A stretch of 64,000 nucleotides of DNA from Paenibacillus tengchongensis. Lineage in GTDB: Bacteria; Bacillota; Bacilli; Paenibacillales; Paenibacillaceae. The DNA is taken from NCBI RefSeq assembly GCF_008973665.1, contig NZ_WACP01000007.1, positions 248,001 to 312,000 of the forward strand, read 5' to 3'. The stretch's first letter is position 1. Each line of letters opens with the position of its first letter. The notes below the pieces were generated by a model. It ran no database searches and was not told the DNA's origin. It saw only the letters and a list, made by a program, of their open reading frames with translations. The position numbers were made by a program, and so were the translations under genes. Shown piece after piece: positions 1 to 8,726 of the stretch.

Positions 1-344
1 GCACCAAGCTCATGGTCGTGCCGGTCGAGAATGATCCACTCGTCTTTGACGATGGATTTTAGTCCTTTGCGCCTAAGTGCGCCTACATGCTCGCCGGACT
101 CCGAATCATACACATCAAAGGTGGCGCTGAAATCAATCATTTTGCGGGCCTTGATGCGCAGAAGCTCCTGATGCATGCTTTCATCAGAGTACAGCGCAAT
201 ATCCTCTTTGAGCTTAAAGGCCTTCATCTCCGAATACCCCACAAGCTCCTCTGCATTGTTGTAGAGGTGCAGCTTGGCGCCCATGATGGAGAAGACCTTT
301 TTACGGATGGTGTATTCCGTGTAGCTGAATATCTGATTCAACAT
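1..344 (-). CDS. LURP-one-related/tubby-like protein, 3' end cut by window
   Basis: The minus-strand frame starts at ATG 344 behind GGAGGG (about 8 nt spacing) and runs off the left edge, giving 114 residues. The protein opens MLNQIFSYTEYTIRKKVFS and continues with alternating hydrophobic and charged stretches that look like beta strands (for example YDSESGEHVGALRRK, then IILDRHDHELG). This reads like the LURP-one/YxjI beta-barrel fold related to tubby and phospholipid scramblases. No biochemical role is established for bacterial members. No signal peptide or membrane segment is visible in the part seen. The family call is from pattern recognition only; the C-terminal part would be needed to confirm it. 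Confidence 0.6.
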   Translation of the reverse strand, partial: MLNQIFSYTEYTIRKKVFSIMGAKLHLYNNAEELVGYSEMKAFKLKEDIALYSDESMHQELLRIKARKMIDFSATFDVYDSESGEHVGALRRKGLKSIVKDEWIILDRHDHELG

Positions 345-567
345 CTATCCCTCCTCGAATGCCCTTATCATCTCATATGCCCGCTTTCCCTGCCATCATA
401 AACAGCTCATCCTTGCTGGCTGCTGTGCCTGAATCTACTTTCGGAAGTATATGGTTGTTTAATATTTTTGGCGGGTTGTCTCATATTCTGCAAAGACGGT
501 TCATAGAGTAGAGATATAGAGACGGGATGAACACCCTTTTATTATTAGAACAAGGAGCTGTCCGACA

Positions 568-849
568 ATGAAAAAAAGAAACAAATTCAAGCATGCCGCC
601 TACATGCTGGCAGCACTGGCAATGCTGCTGTACGCGCTGCCGCGGCTATCCTTTGGGGAAGGGCCCGGCTGGGTGCTGGGATTCGGCCTGGTCTGGTGCG
701 GGTTTGCCTTTCTGGTCATTGCGGCCCACCTGCATTTCCTGCTCGGAGTCGATGAAGAGAAGCAGAAGCGGCTTGCTGCTGTCCGCAAGCATAAGCTGGA
801 GCAGTGGCAGGAGCAATGGACGGAGAAGGCGAGAGCTGCCGGCCGGTAA
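568..849 (+). CDS. Small membrane protein of unknown function (93 aa)
   Basis: ATG at 568 follows AAGGAG at 552-557 with good spacing. The 93-residue product has a basic start (MKKRNKFKH), two hydrophobic segments (about residues 10-27 and 36-61) and a charged, probably helical cytoplasmic tail (about 64-93) rich in Lys, Glu and Gln. This suggests a two-pass inner-membrane protein with both ends inside. I do not recognise a family. It stands alone: the gene on its left runs the other way, and a tandem repeat follows 34 bp after its stop. Confidence 0.65.
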   Translation: MKKRNKFKHAAYMLAALAMLLYALPRLSFGEGPGWVLGFGLVWCGFAFLVIAAHLHFLLGVDEEKQKRLAAVRKHKLEQWQEQWTEKARAAGR

Positions 850-882
850 AACGTATGTGCAATCCTGGTGAACAAAGGCACC

Positions 883-1013
883 GGTCAATAACACTGAAGC
901 CATCGGGCATCCTGGCTATCACGGCTGAAGCTATCGGTCAGTACCGCTAAAGCCATCAGCATCCTGGCCATTACGGCTGAAGCCACCGGTCAGTAACACT
1001 GAAGCAATCGGCC
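883..1013. repeat. Imperfect tandem repeat, about 53-bp unit, 2.5 copies
   Basis: Copies begin at 883, 936 and 988, each opening with GGTCA and containing a CACTGAAGCCATC/GGCTGAAGCC-type core, so the unit is 52-53 bp with a sub-periodicity of about half that. No ORF with a ribosome site runs through it. The stretch from 850 to 1334 is otherwise gene-free and holds this repeat, a hairpin at 1049-1098 and the region upstream of ytoI. Confidence 0.75.
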
Positions 1014-1048
1014 TTACCTCTGGCAGCAGGGCAATAGATGATCTTGCC

Positions 1049-1098
1049 AAAACAGGCGTCCTCAGAACCGTTAGCGGTTCCGGCGGACGCCTGTTTTG
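1049..1098. terminator. Strong, possibly bidirectional hairpin terminator
   Basis: AAAACAGGCGTCC (1049-1061) pairs with GGACGCCTGTTTT (from 1084), and the loop contains a second small stem (GAACC/GGTTC). The stem is flanked by an A tract on the left and a T tract on the right, so it could work in both directions. It separates the small membrane gene and repeat from ytoI. Confidence 0.7.
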
Positions 1099-1287
1099 TT
1101 GGCGTACAGTCTGCGGCATCCGAACCGCCCAGCTTGCCGTGCAGCATGCTCCGGCCGGGTCCGGGAGCCGGGGGCAAACCCGGGACCGGCGCGCCTTAGC
1201 TGCAGCGCATGCCCCCCGTCAAATAACGTTCAAATCTGCCGCGCTTCAGCACTGCATTCACTTGCGAACCGTATCGCTGGGCGTTAA

Positions 1288-1311
1288 TATAATAGGTACA
1301 GTATAGTACAG
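1288..1311 (+). promoter_or_regulatory. Candidate -10 box and GTACAG direct repeat before ytoI
   Basis: A TATAAT hexamer lies at 1288-1293, 41 bp before the ytoI start, followed by the direct repeat GTACAG-tata-GTACAG (1296-1311), ten base pairs apart and so on one helix face. No good -35 box is seen at the normal distance. The repeat could be an operator, perhaps for YtoI itself, which carries an N-terminal HTH; that is inference. Confidence 0.3.
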
Positions 1312-1334
1312 ATCGGACCATGGGGGTGTAACAG

Positions 1335-2669
1335 TTGGAGAGCCAGGGTGACAATATTACTAAACATGAACAACTGCTGCAGCACATTGAGAGCCTGAAG
1401 GTCGGTACGAAAATATCGGTCCGCAAGCTGGCCAAGGAGATGGCGGTCAGCGAAGGCACGGCCTACCGCGCCGTCAAGGAAGCGGAGAATCTCGGTATTG
1501 TGATCACCAAGGAGCGGATCGGCACGGTCCGGGTAGAAAAGAAGCCGCGCAACATTTCCGACCAGCTGACCTTCGGGGACGTGGTGGATATTGTCGAAGG
1601 CCATGTGCTTGGCGGAGCAGACGGGCTGGGCAAACATCTGCACAAATACGTCATCGGCGCTATGAAGGTGGACGCCATGGTCCGGTATATCGACGCGGAC
1701 AGCCTGCTGATCGTCGGCAACCGCGAGGATGCGCATTCGCTTGCGCTTGAGCAGGGGGCGGGCGTACTGGTGACCGGGGGGTTCGGGACAAGCCGCGAAG
1801 TGAAGGAGCTGGCTGACGAGCTTGATTTGCCGGTGATATCCTCACGCCATGACACCTTTACGGTGGCGTCGATGATTAACCGGGCGATTTTTGACCGGCT
1901 GATCAAGAAAAAGATTATGCTCGTCGAGGACATCCTGGAGAGCAAACCCCGGCTGCACACGCTCAAGACCTCCAGTACGGTCGCGGAGCTGCGGAAGCTG
2001 TCGCAGGAGAGCGGGGAGCAGCGCTTCTCGGTCACGGATGAATGGAACCGGGTGATCGGCATTGTCGGCAGACGGGATGTCGAGGATCTCGCGGATGAGC
2101 AGGGCATTGAGAAGGTGATGGTCCGCAGCCCGATTACGGCCGGACTCCAGACCTCGCTGGCTTCGGCGGCGCAGATTATGATGTGGGAGGGAATCGACTT
2201 CCTGCCGATTGTGGACCGCAACCGCAAGCTGGTCGGCTCGCTGACCCGCAGAGAGGTGCTGCAGAGCCTGCGCGATGTCAGCAACCAGCCGCAGCTCGGC
2301 GAAACGTTCGACCATCTGATCTGGAACGGCTTTGCCGAGGAACGGGATGAGGAGGGGAGGCTGTTTTTCCACGGCTTTATTACCCCGCAGATGGCAACGG
2401 ATCTCGGTACGATCTCCGTCGGCGTGCTCTCGACGCTGATGACGTTGTCGGCTTTCAAAGCGGCCAAGGATATTACCGGGAACGATTATGTGCTGGACAA
2501 CATGGCAACGTATTTCATCCGTCCGGTGCAGATTGAACATTCGGTCATCGTGATGCCGAAGCTGCTGGAGATCAGCCGCCGTACCTGCAAGCTGGAGATC
2601 GAAATCAGCCATAATGAGACGATGGTGGCCAAGGCCGTCCTGATGCTGCAATCGATTGACCACGGATAA
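1335..2669 (+). CDS. ytoI: YtoI-like regulator: HTH, DRTGG, paired CBS and hotdog domains
   Basis: The TTG start at 1335 follows GGGGGTG. Of 444 residues, about 1-70 form a winged helix (VRKLAKEMAVSEGTAYRAVKEAE), about 75-195 a DRTGG domain (VTGGFGTSREVKELADELDLPVIS), about 200-320 two CBS motifs (VMVRSPITAGLQTSLASAAQ, then DFLPIVDRNRKLVGSLTRR), and about 330-444 a 4HBT/hotdog fold. This order is that of Bacillus YtoI. CBS domains usually bind adenine nucleotides, so a nucleotide-responsive DNA-binding protein is plausible, but the targets are unknown. In Bacillus ytoI sits a few genes from ytrI and dnaE, as here, although nrnA, usually in between, is missing. Confidence 0.85.
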   Translation: MESQGDNITKHEQLLQHIESLKVGTKISVRKLAKEMAVSEGTAYRAVKEAENLGIVITKERIGTVRVEKKPRNISDQLTFGDVVDIVEGHVLGGADGLGKHLHKYVIGAMKVDAMVRYIDADSLLIVGNREDAHSLALEQGAGVLVTGGFGTSREVKELADELDLPVISSRHDTFTVASMINRAIFDRLIKKKIMLVEDILESKPRLHTLKTSSTVAELRKLSQESGEQRFSVTDEWNRVIGIVGRRDVEDLADEQGIEKVMVRSPITAGLQTSLASAAQIMMWEGIDFLPIVDRNRKLVGSLTRREVLQSLRDVSNQPQLGETFDHLIWNGFAEERDEEGRLFFHGFITPQMATDLGTISVGVLSTLMTLSAFKAAKDITGNDYVLDNMATYFIRPVQIEHSVIVMPKLLEISRRTCKLEIEISHNETMVAKAVLMLQSIDHG

Positions 2670-2703
2670 AGTCAGCAGGAAGGAATAACTTGGCGGGACA
2701 AAT

Positions 2704-2808
2704 TACCTCTAATTCTTGTTGTCACCCGGAATCACGAAAATAAAGGGAAAGGCTACCTCTAATTCGCAGAAATGGCCGGTTTGGCTGAGCTTTAGTTCAT
2801 TAGAGGTA
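2704..2808. repeat. Intergenic inverted-repeat element (TACCTCTAAT arms)
   Basis: TACCTCTAATTC occurs at 2704-2715 and again at 2754-2765, and its complement ATTAGAGGTA lies at 2799-2808, so the second copy and the complement frame a hairpin of about 55 bp. It resembles small dispersed palindromic elements (REP/MITE-like) in general form. It lies in the 276-bp gap between the converging ytoI and ytrI. Confidence 0.55.
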
Positions 2809-2843
2809 GAAAATCCCGCTAATCTGCCGGAATTGGATTACAG

Positions 2844-2878
2844 GCTGAAATAAGTGGTGGAAATCCCTGTATTTCAGC
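2844..2878. repeat. Inverted repeat GCTGAAATA/TATTTCAGC between ytoI and ytrI
   Basis: A nine-base perfect inverted repeat with a loop of about 17 nt lies between the converging ends of ytoI and ytrI. It has no clear T run on either side, so it may be a weak terminator or part of the adjacent repeat element. Positions are good to a few bases. Confidence 0.45.
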
Positions 2879-2945
2879 ACTGGCCTATTCCGGGCATGCG
2901 CTGATGTTGGCGCTGGAGCCCTTTTTCCTCTGTGATATACATCCT

Positions 2946-3455
2946 TTACCCCCGCGCAACCGGCCGGATTTCCACCCAGATTTGCAGCACGCCTTCCATG
3001 ACCAGCATGGTGCGGATGCTGACCGCATATTCTTTTTCACGCACAATATAGATCTTGCCGTCCAGCAGGAGGCGTGCCAGCTTGCCGTCGGTGTCGATCT
3101 CGAACATGCTGCGGCCGCGCATCGGTTCCAGATCCTCCGTCATTTTGCCGACGATTTCCTTGGCCGTTGCCGGTTCAAGCGCCGGTTCTCCATCCTTGTC
3201 CCTGTCCCTGCTCGTTTCTGCACGCACCTTGATTTCCCGGATGACCGTGGAGGAGTTATTGTATTTCTTCAGCGTCTGAATGTCCTTGCGGTTCTGCTCC
3301 ACCTCAAGCCGCAATTCCTGATTCTCTCTCCAGAGCGCATCGTAACCCGCATGAAAAATCGAATTGTAAAGCACGGTCCCTGCGACCATGCCCAGTACGA
3401 ATACGGCGGAAATCTGCGAGAAGCGGCGGTAGCGGTGAAACGGCGGCACTCTCAA
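2946..3455 (-). CDS. ytrI: Sporulation protein YtrI
   Basis: The TTG start at 3455 follows AAGGGGTG with 8 nt spacing; longer upstream readings would overlap ytrH. The 169-residue product opens with a basic stretch (RVPPFHRYRRF), has one membrane segment (ISAVFVLGMVAGTVLYNSIF), a coiled coil (LWRENQELRLEVEQNRKDIQ) and a soluble C-terminal domain. This is the YtrI plan: a membrane-anchored sporulation protein made with YtrH in the mother cell in Bacillus (sigma-E regulon by family knowledge). It begins 7 bp after ytrH, so the two form an operon. No sigma-E promoter was identified with confidence. Confidence 0.8.
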   Translation of the reverse strand: MRVPPFHRYRRFSQISAVFVLGMVAGTVLYNSIFHAGYDALWRENQELRLEVEQNRKDIQTLKKYNNSSTVIREIKVRAETSRDRDKDGEPALEPATAKEIVGKMTEDLEPMRGRSMFEIDTDGKLARLLLDGKIYIVREKEYAVSIRTMLVMEGVLQIWVEIRPVARG

Positions 3456-3462
3456 CTGTCGC

Positions 3463-3786
3463 TCACCCCTTGCCGCAAACCCATTTGACCAGCTCGCTGC
3501 CCATATGGGCGCCCAGAAAGGCAAAGACAAGATAGAGAATCTGCTTGATGGCAGGAGAGAGATTGCCGCCGAGCATGTTGCTCTCAATCACCCGCATCGG
3601 GTCGATCGTGCCGCCGACGGCGGCGGCGAGCGCCCAGATTTTGATCCGGTCCGCGATCTCCAGCATCGTCTGTGTGGGCGGCTGCAGCGAGACCGCCGCA
3701 CCGACGCCGCCCAGCATCGCGCCGCCCAGCACAATGCCGAAGGCAATAAAGAAGTCGAGCGCGGCTTTGCTCAGGAATACATTCAT
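3463..3786 (-). CDS. ytrH: Sporulation membrane protein YtrH
   Basis: ATG at 3786 follows AAAGGAGC. The 107-residue product is hydrophobic with about three membrane segments (around 12-35, 48-60 and 80-100) and Gly-rich runs (GIVLGGAMLGGVGAAVSL). Length, composition and position between dnaE and ytrI match YtrH, needed for efficient sporulation in Bacillus. It is divergent from dnaE; its start lies 239 bp from the dnaE start. Confidence 0.85.
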   Translation of the reverse strand: MNVFLSKAALDFFIAFGIVLGGAMLGGVGAAVSLQPPTQTMLEIADRIKIWALAAAVGGTIDPMRVIESNMLGGNLSPAIKQILYLVFAFLGAHMGSELVKWVCGKG

Positions 3787-4025
3787 ACATGCGCTCCTTT
3801 CGTGGATTCACCGGTACGGATATAAGCTTCGGAGTTGCCGCCGTAACAGGGCTGAACCGGCCCCGAAAGCCGGAATGGATTCTAGAGGAGACGGGGGATA
3901 ATTGGAACCCGCGCCGGCCTGTCCCCGGTGTACCTACTCCATTCTATGGGCGGCTCCCGGGGGAATATGATAAAATAGTTAGATCATCTGTTTTGAATTT
4001 GCTAGCTGAAGGGAAGTGGGGACGC

Positions 4026-7000
4026 TTGAGCCCATTCGTGCATTTGCATGTGCACAGCGAATACAGTTTACTGGACGGGGCCGCGCGCATTACCGATCTC
4101 GTGCGCCGGGCCGGCGAATACGGCATGACATCGCTGGCGCTGACTGATCACGGAGTAATGTACGGGGCCATCCCCTTTTATAAAGCCTGCAAGGCTGCAG
4201 GCATTAAGCCGATTATCGGCTGCGAGGCCTATCTGACGGCCGGATCGCGCCGTGAGCGGGGAAGCCGCAAGGACCAGCCGATCTATCACCTGATTCTGCT
4301 GGCCAAGAATCTGACCGGCTACAGGAACCTGATGCGGCTTGTTTCCATTGCCCATCTGGAGGGCCAGCATTACAAGCCACGCATCGATATGGAAGCGCTG
4401 GCTGTACACGCCGAAGGCATAATCTGCCTTAGCGCCTGCCTCGGCGGGGAAGTGCCGCAGCATTTGCTGCACGGGCGGGACGAGGAAGCACGCCGGGCGG
4501 CGCTGCGGTATAAAGAAATCTTCGGCGATGATTTCTTCCTGGAGCTGCAGGACCATGGGATGCCCGAGCAGAAGCGGGTCAATCCCAAGCTGATCGCGCT
4601 CGCCGGGGAGCTGGATATCCAGCTGGCCGCCACCAACGACGTTCATTATCTGGAGCGTGAGGATGCGGAAGTGCAGGATGTGCTGATCTGCATCGGAACC
4701 GGCAAATCCGTGGACGACGAAGACCGGCTGAAGATCGGAACGGACCAGCTGTACCTGAAGAGCGGCGAGCAGATGGCGGCCTTGTTCCCGCATGTGCCGC
4801 AGGCGGTAGAGAATACGCTGGCCATCGCGGAGAAATGCAATCTGGAGCTGACGTTCGGCGAGCACATTCTGCCCGAATATTCACCGCTGCCCGAAGGACT
4901 GGATGCTGCGGCCTACCTGCGGCAGCTGTGTCAGCAGGGACTGGAGGAACGTTATGCCGGCCCTGGCGGCTGGCCTTCGCCGGAGCTTGAACGCACAGCC
5001 CGGGAGCGGCTGGATTACGAGCTGGGCGTCATCGAGAAGATGGGCTTCAATGATTATTTCCTGATTGTCTGGGATTTCATCGCCTTCTGCCACCGCCAGG
5101 GCATCGCCACCGGCCCGGGGCGCGGCTCCTCGGCAGGCAGCCTTACAGCTTATTGCCTGCGGATTACCGATGTGGACCCGCTGAGATACAATCTGCTCTT
5201 TGAACGCTTCCTCAATCCTGAGCGGATTACGATGCCCGATATCGATATCGATTTCAGCGATGAGCGGCGCGATGAGGTCATCGCCTATGTCGTTGATAAG
5301 TATGGGCATGAGCATGTGGCGCAGATCATCACCTTCGGGACGATGGCGGCGCGCGCCGCTGTCCGTGACGTCGGCCGGGCGCTCAATCTGCCGTACAGCG
5401 ATGTGGACAAGGCGGCGAAGCTGATCCCCGGACAGCTCGGCATCAGCATTGCCCGGGCGCTGGAGAGCAGCCCCGAGCTCAAAGCGATGTATGAGAGCAA
5501 CACGAAGACGAAGGGCCTGCTGGACATGGCGATGAAGGTGGAGGGCATGCCCCGCCATGCTTCGACGCATGCCGCCGGCGTCGTCATCTCCAAAGGTCCG
5601 CTGACGGACAATGTGCCGCTGCAGGCGGGCAGCGAGAATACCGCGCTGACGCAGTATTCCATGGAGAATCTGGAGAGCGTCGGCTTGCTTAAGATGGATT
5701 TTCTGGGTCTGCGGACCCTCTCGATCATTGAGCGGACGATGGACTGGATCAGGGAAATGACTGGCCATGTGCCCGATTTCCGCAGCATTCCCGACAATGA
5801 CCCGCTGACCTACGAAATGCTCGGCCTCGGCGAGACGACCGGCGTCTTCCAGCTGGAATCGGCGGGGATCCGCCGGGTGCTCAAGGATTTGAAGCCGAGC
5901 GTCTTCGAGGACGTGATTTCCGTGCTGGCCCTGTACCGCCCGGGACCGATGGAATTTATTCCTAAATATATCGGCGGCAAGCATGGGGAATTCGAGGTGG
6001 AATACCCGCATCAGGACCTGATTCCAATCCTTGCCGACACTTACGGCATCATTGTGTACCAGGAACAGATCATGCAGATCGCCTCACGGATGGCGGGCTT
6101 CTCGCTGGGCGAAGCCGATCTGCTGCGCCGCGCAGTCTCGAAGAAGAAGCGCGAGACGCTGGACAAGGAGCGCAGCCACTTCGTTGAAGGCAGCCTGCGC
6201 CAGGGTTACGGTGAGCAGGATGCGAATGCGGTCTACGACATGATCGTACGCTTCGCCAATTACGGCTTTCCGCGCGCCCATGCCGCCGCCTACGGTGTGC
6301 TTGCGTTCCAGACGGCCTATCTGAAGGCCCATTATCCGGTGCAGTTCATGGCCTCCATGCTGACGGCCGTCATGGGTAACCACCGCAAGGTGGCGGAATA
6401 TGTGCTGGAATGCCACCGCACCGGGATCGGCGTGCTGCCGCCGGATGTGAACGAGAGCGGCGTGCTGTTCACGCCGGTAGCCGGCGAAGGCGCCGGCGAT
6501 ATTCGTTTCGGTCTGGGCGCGGTCAAGAATGTCGGCACGCTGGCGGTGGAGAACATTATGACGGTCCGCCGGGAGCGGCCGTTTGACAGTCTGCTGGACT
6601 TCTGCCGCCGTGTGGACCTGCGGGTCTGCAACAAGCGCGTCATCGAGTCGCTGGTGCAGGCCGGGGCATTCGACCGGCTGCCGGGCCACCGGGCGCAGCT
6701 GCTCGCCATGCTCGACGAGACGGTGGAGGCGGCGCTGAAGTGGCGCAAGGAACGCGATGAGCTGCAGATTCAGCTCTTCGACGACCTGATCGAGACGGCG
6801 AACTGGGATATCCGCTATCCGGATATCCCGCCCTTCTCTGTGGGCCAGCAGCTTGAGCTGGAGCGTGACCTGCTGGGGCTCTATCTCTCCGGCCATCCGC
6901 TGGACGATCATGCGGAGCTGCTGGAGGAGCCGGGCATGCAGCGGCTGATGGACCTCGGCGAAGCCGCGGACGAGAGCATGTCCGTGACGGCCGGGATGGT

Positions 7001-7652
7001 GGTATCCGTCAAGGAGATCACCACCAAAGCCGGCAAGGCCATGGCCTTCGTGCAGTGGGAGGACCAGATCGAGCGCTGCGAGGTGGTCTTCTTCCCCGAG
7101 GTGTGGAAGCGCAGCCGCAGCATGATCGCCAAGGGCGCGCTGCTGGCGCTGCGCGCCAGGGTGCAGCTGGAGGACGAGGGCTTCAAGCTCCTCGCCGAGG
7201 AAGCCGCGCCGCTCGAAGCCGGCGCGGTCCGCGGGCTGCTGCAGCGGAGCCGCGCCGCAGCGGCCCGCGCTTCCGGCGCCGCCCGCCCGCAGGGCCGGGG
7301 CGGCGCGGCTCCCGCGCGGGCGCCCGGGCCGGGCAGCGCGGCAGCCCCGGCGCCATCCGCTGCGGCAGCTCCCGCAGCGCCCCCGCAGGCAGCAGCGCCT
7401 CCGCAGGCAGCGCCGGCTCCGGCCGGCCGGCGCGTCTTCATCAAGATCACGCCGGATGCCGAGAATCCGGCGCTGCTGACCCGCCTGCAGACGCTGCTGC
7501 AGAGCCATCCCGGGCCGTCTGCGACCGTGCTGTTCTATGAGCGGGACCAGCGGCTGCTGGCACTCAGCGACGCGTACCGGATCAATCCTACAGACGAACT
7601 GGTTGCCGCTGTTGAAGGCATGCTCGGCACAGGAACGGTGCGTATAAAGTAA
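4026..7652 (+). CDS. dnaE: DNA polymerase III alpha subunit, DnaE type
   Basis: I chose TTG 4026, which gives LSPFVHLHVHSEYSLLDG, the usual N-terminus; the frame is open further upstream but that part is unlike the family. The 1,208 residues contain a PHP domain (HLHVHSEYS, TDHGVMYG), the C-family polymerase palm with the PDIDIDFSD catalytic aspartates, the fingers, helix-hairpin-helix and OB parts, and a C-terminal region. In low-GC Gram-positives DnaE works with PolC and extends RNA primers. An Ala/Pro-rich segment of about 70 residues (roughly 1070-1140) sits between the OB domain and the last 75 residues and is very GC-rich. The family is usually about 1,100-1,200 residues. Confidence 0.95.
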   Translation: MSPFVHLHVHSEYSLLDGAARITDLVRRAGEYGMTSLALTDHGVMYGAIPFYKACKAAGIKPIIGCEAYLTAGSRRERGSRKDQPIYHLILLAKNLTGYRNLMRLVSIAHLEGQHYKPRIDMEALAVHAEGIICLSACLGGEVPQHLLHGRDEEARRAALRYKEIFGDDFFLELQDHGMPEQKRVNPKLIALAGELDIQLAATNDVHYLEREDAEVQDVLICIGTGKSVDDEDRLKIGTDQLYLKSGEQMAALFPHVPQAVENTLAIAEKCNLELTFGEHILPEYSPLPEGLDAAAYLRQLCQQGLEERYAGPGGWPSPELERTARERLDYELGVIEKMGFNDYFLIVWDFIAFCHRQGIATGPGRGSSAGSLTAYCLRITDVDPLRYNLLFERFLNPERITMPDIDIDFSDERRDEVIAYVVDKYGHEHVAQIITFGTMAARAAVRDVGRALNLPYSDVDKAAKLIPGQLGISIARALESSPELKAMYESNTKTKGLLDMAMKVEGMPRHASTHAAGVVISKGPLTDNVPLQAGSENTALTQYSMENLESVGLLKMDFLGLRTLSIIERTMDWIREMTGHVPDFRSIPDNDPLTYEMLGLGETTGVFQLESAGIRRVLKDLKPSVFEDVISVLALYRPGPMEFIPKYIGGKHGEFEVEYPHQDLIPILADTYGIIVYQEQIMQIASRMAGFSLGEADLLRRAVSKKKRETLDKERSHFVEGSLRQGYGEQDANAVYDMIVRFANYGFPRAHAAAYGVLAFQTAYLKAHYPVQFMASMLTAVMGNHRKVAEYVLECHRTGIGVLPPDVNESGVLFTPVAGEGAGDIRFGLGAVKNVGTLAVENIMTVRRERPFDSLLDFCRRVDLRVCNKRVIESLVQAGAFDRLPGHRAQLLAMLDETVEAALKWRKERDELQIQLFDDLIETANWDIRYPDIPPFSVGQQLELERDLLGLYLSGHPLDDHAELLEEPGMQRLMDLGEAADESMSVTAGMVVSVKEITTKAGKAMAFVQWEDQIERCEVVFFPEVWKRSRSMIAKGALLALRARVQLEDEGFKLLAEEAAPLEAGAVRGLLQRSRAAAARASGAARPQGRGGAAPARAPGPGSAAAPAPSAAAAPAAPPQAAAPPQAAPAPAGRRVFIKITPDAENPALLTRLQTLLQSHPGPSATVLFYERDQRLLALSDAYRINPTDELVAAVEGMLGTGTVRIK

Positions 7653-7726
7653 GCACATTTTTGTGACTTTCCGCATACATTAGGGAACCACAGGGAATGG
7701 TCCCGTGCGGAAAGGAGAATAGCGGC

Positions 7727-8227
7727 ATGTCCTACCAAATGGCGGCGGAAATACTGGAACGCAGGGGGGTCACACTTGCTTCCATCGTAGAGATCGTATA
7801 TATTTTACAGTCGGCATATTACCCCGATTTAACCCATGAGGAATGTATGGCAAGCGTGAAGGCCGTACTTGGCAAAAGAGAGGTGCAGTACACCCTGATG
7901 ACGGGGGTGGCACTCGATGAGCTGGCGGAGCAAGGCGTTCTGCCCCAGCCGCTGCAGGCGGTGATGGAGGCTGATGAATCGCTTTACGGGGCGGATGAGA
8001 CGCTGGCGCTCGGAATCACCGGAGTGTACGGCATGATCGGTTTGACAGGCTTCGGTTATCTCGACAAAATCAAGCTGGGCATCATCGGCAAGCTGAATGA
8101 CCAAGTGGGCCGGATCCATGTGTTCCTCGACGATCTGGTGGCAGGCATTGCGGCTGCCGCGTCGGCGCGGATCGCCCACCGCCACGAAGGCGCCAAGGTA
8201 TACCCGCATCATACCGGGACGGAATGA
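7727..8227 (+). CDS. pgpA: Phosphatidylglycerophosphatase A-like protein (YutG family)
   Basis: ATG 7727 follows AAAGGAGA with 9-10 nt spacing. The 166-residue product starts MSYQMAAEILERRGVTLASI and carries the family motif VFLDDLVAGIAAA near the C-terminus, whose acidic pair is expected to bind the catalytic metal. PgpA-type enzymes dephosphorylate phosphatidylglycerophosphate to phosphatidylglycerol at the membrane. Hydrophobic stretches (ITGVYGMIGLTGFGYL) fit a membrane-associated protein. It stands 74 bp after dnaE and could be co-transcribed. The substrate of the Firmicute branch is assigned by homology only. Confidence 0.75.
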   Translation: MSYQMAAEILERRGVTLASIVEIVYILQSAYYPDLTHEECMASVKAVLGKREVQYTLMTGVALDELAEQGVLPQPLQAVMEADESLYGADETLALGITGVYGMIGLTGFGYLDKIKLGIIGKLNDQVGRIHVFLDDLVAGIAAAASARIAHRHEGAKVYPHHTGTE

Positions 8228-8375
8228 TTTTTACCTCAGATAATAGCAGAAATCGGGCCTCCCGGTCCTGCTTCCCAGGACCTACTCCTGTTGCGGGTGC
8301 AAAGATATGTATGTTATCATGATTCCAATATACGGGTACGGCCGGGAATTTAGATTAGGGAGGCTTTGTCAGGGC

Positions 8376-8564
8376 ATGTGGACGGTAATTTACATTGCGC
8401 CGACCGCCAAAGTGGCGGATATGATTCAAAGCAAGCTGACGGAAGAAGGATTCATGGTGAAATGCCGACCGATCAATATGTCCAAGCAGCAGTTCGAGAT
8501 ACTGGTTCCTTCGGGCGAGCTCGAGGAAGTACAGGAAGTCCTTAATCTGATTCTCCATCCTTGA
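8376..8564 (+). CDS. DUF2007-like small protein (62 aa)
   Basis: ATG 8376 gives MWTVIYIAPTAKVADMIQSK, followed by LTEEGFMVKCRP and FEILVPSGELEEVQEVL. This alternating beta-alpha layout and the opening MWxVxYIAP match the DUF2007 'putative signal transducing' family of ferredoxin-like folds. The ribosome site GGGAGG (8358-8363) is 12 nt from the ATG, a little far. Its function is unknown. It lies 162 bp before accD in the same direction and may belong to the acc transcript. Confidence 0.65.
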   Translation: MWTVIYIAPTAKVADMIQSKLTEEGFMVKCRPINMSKQQFEILVPSGELEEVQEVLNLILHP

Positions 8565-8726
8565 AGTTACAGGCGGTAGTGCGGACGCATCCTCTGTTTG
8601 GAGGCGAGCGCGCCAAAGGGCCGCCGTCTTACCCCCTGCGCAAAGCGCCATGCACGCCCTGAATTAGACTGAGCAGCAGCCGCAAGGCTACTGTATTCGC
8701 AAATAAACGGCTGAAGAGGTGCGACC

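Noticed and set aside
6084..7676. 530-codon open frame on the minus strand inside dnaE
   Set aside because: It is the mirror of the GC-rich dnaE codons, has no ribosome site and reads as His/Arg/Gln-rich sequence with no family features.
8265..8285. Terminator between the pgpA-like gene and the DUF2007-like gene
   Set aside because: GGTCCTG and CAGGACC form a small hairpin, but no T run follows.
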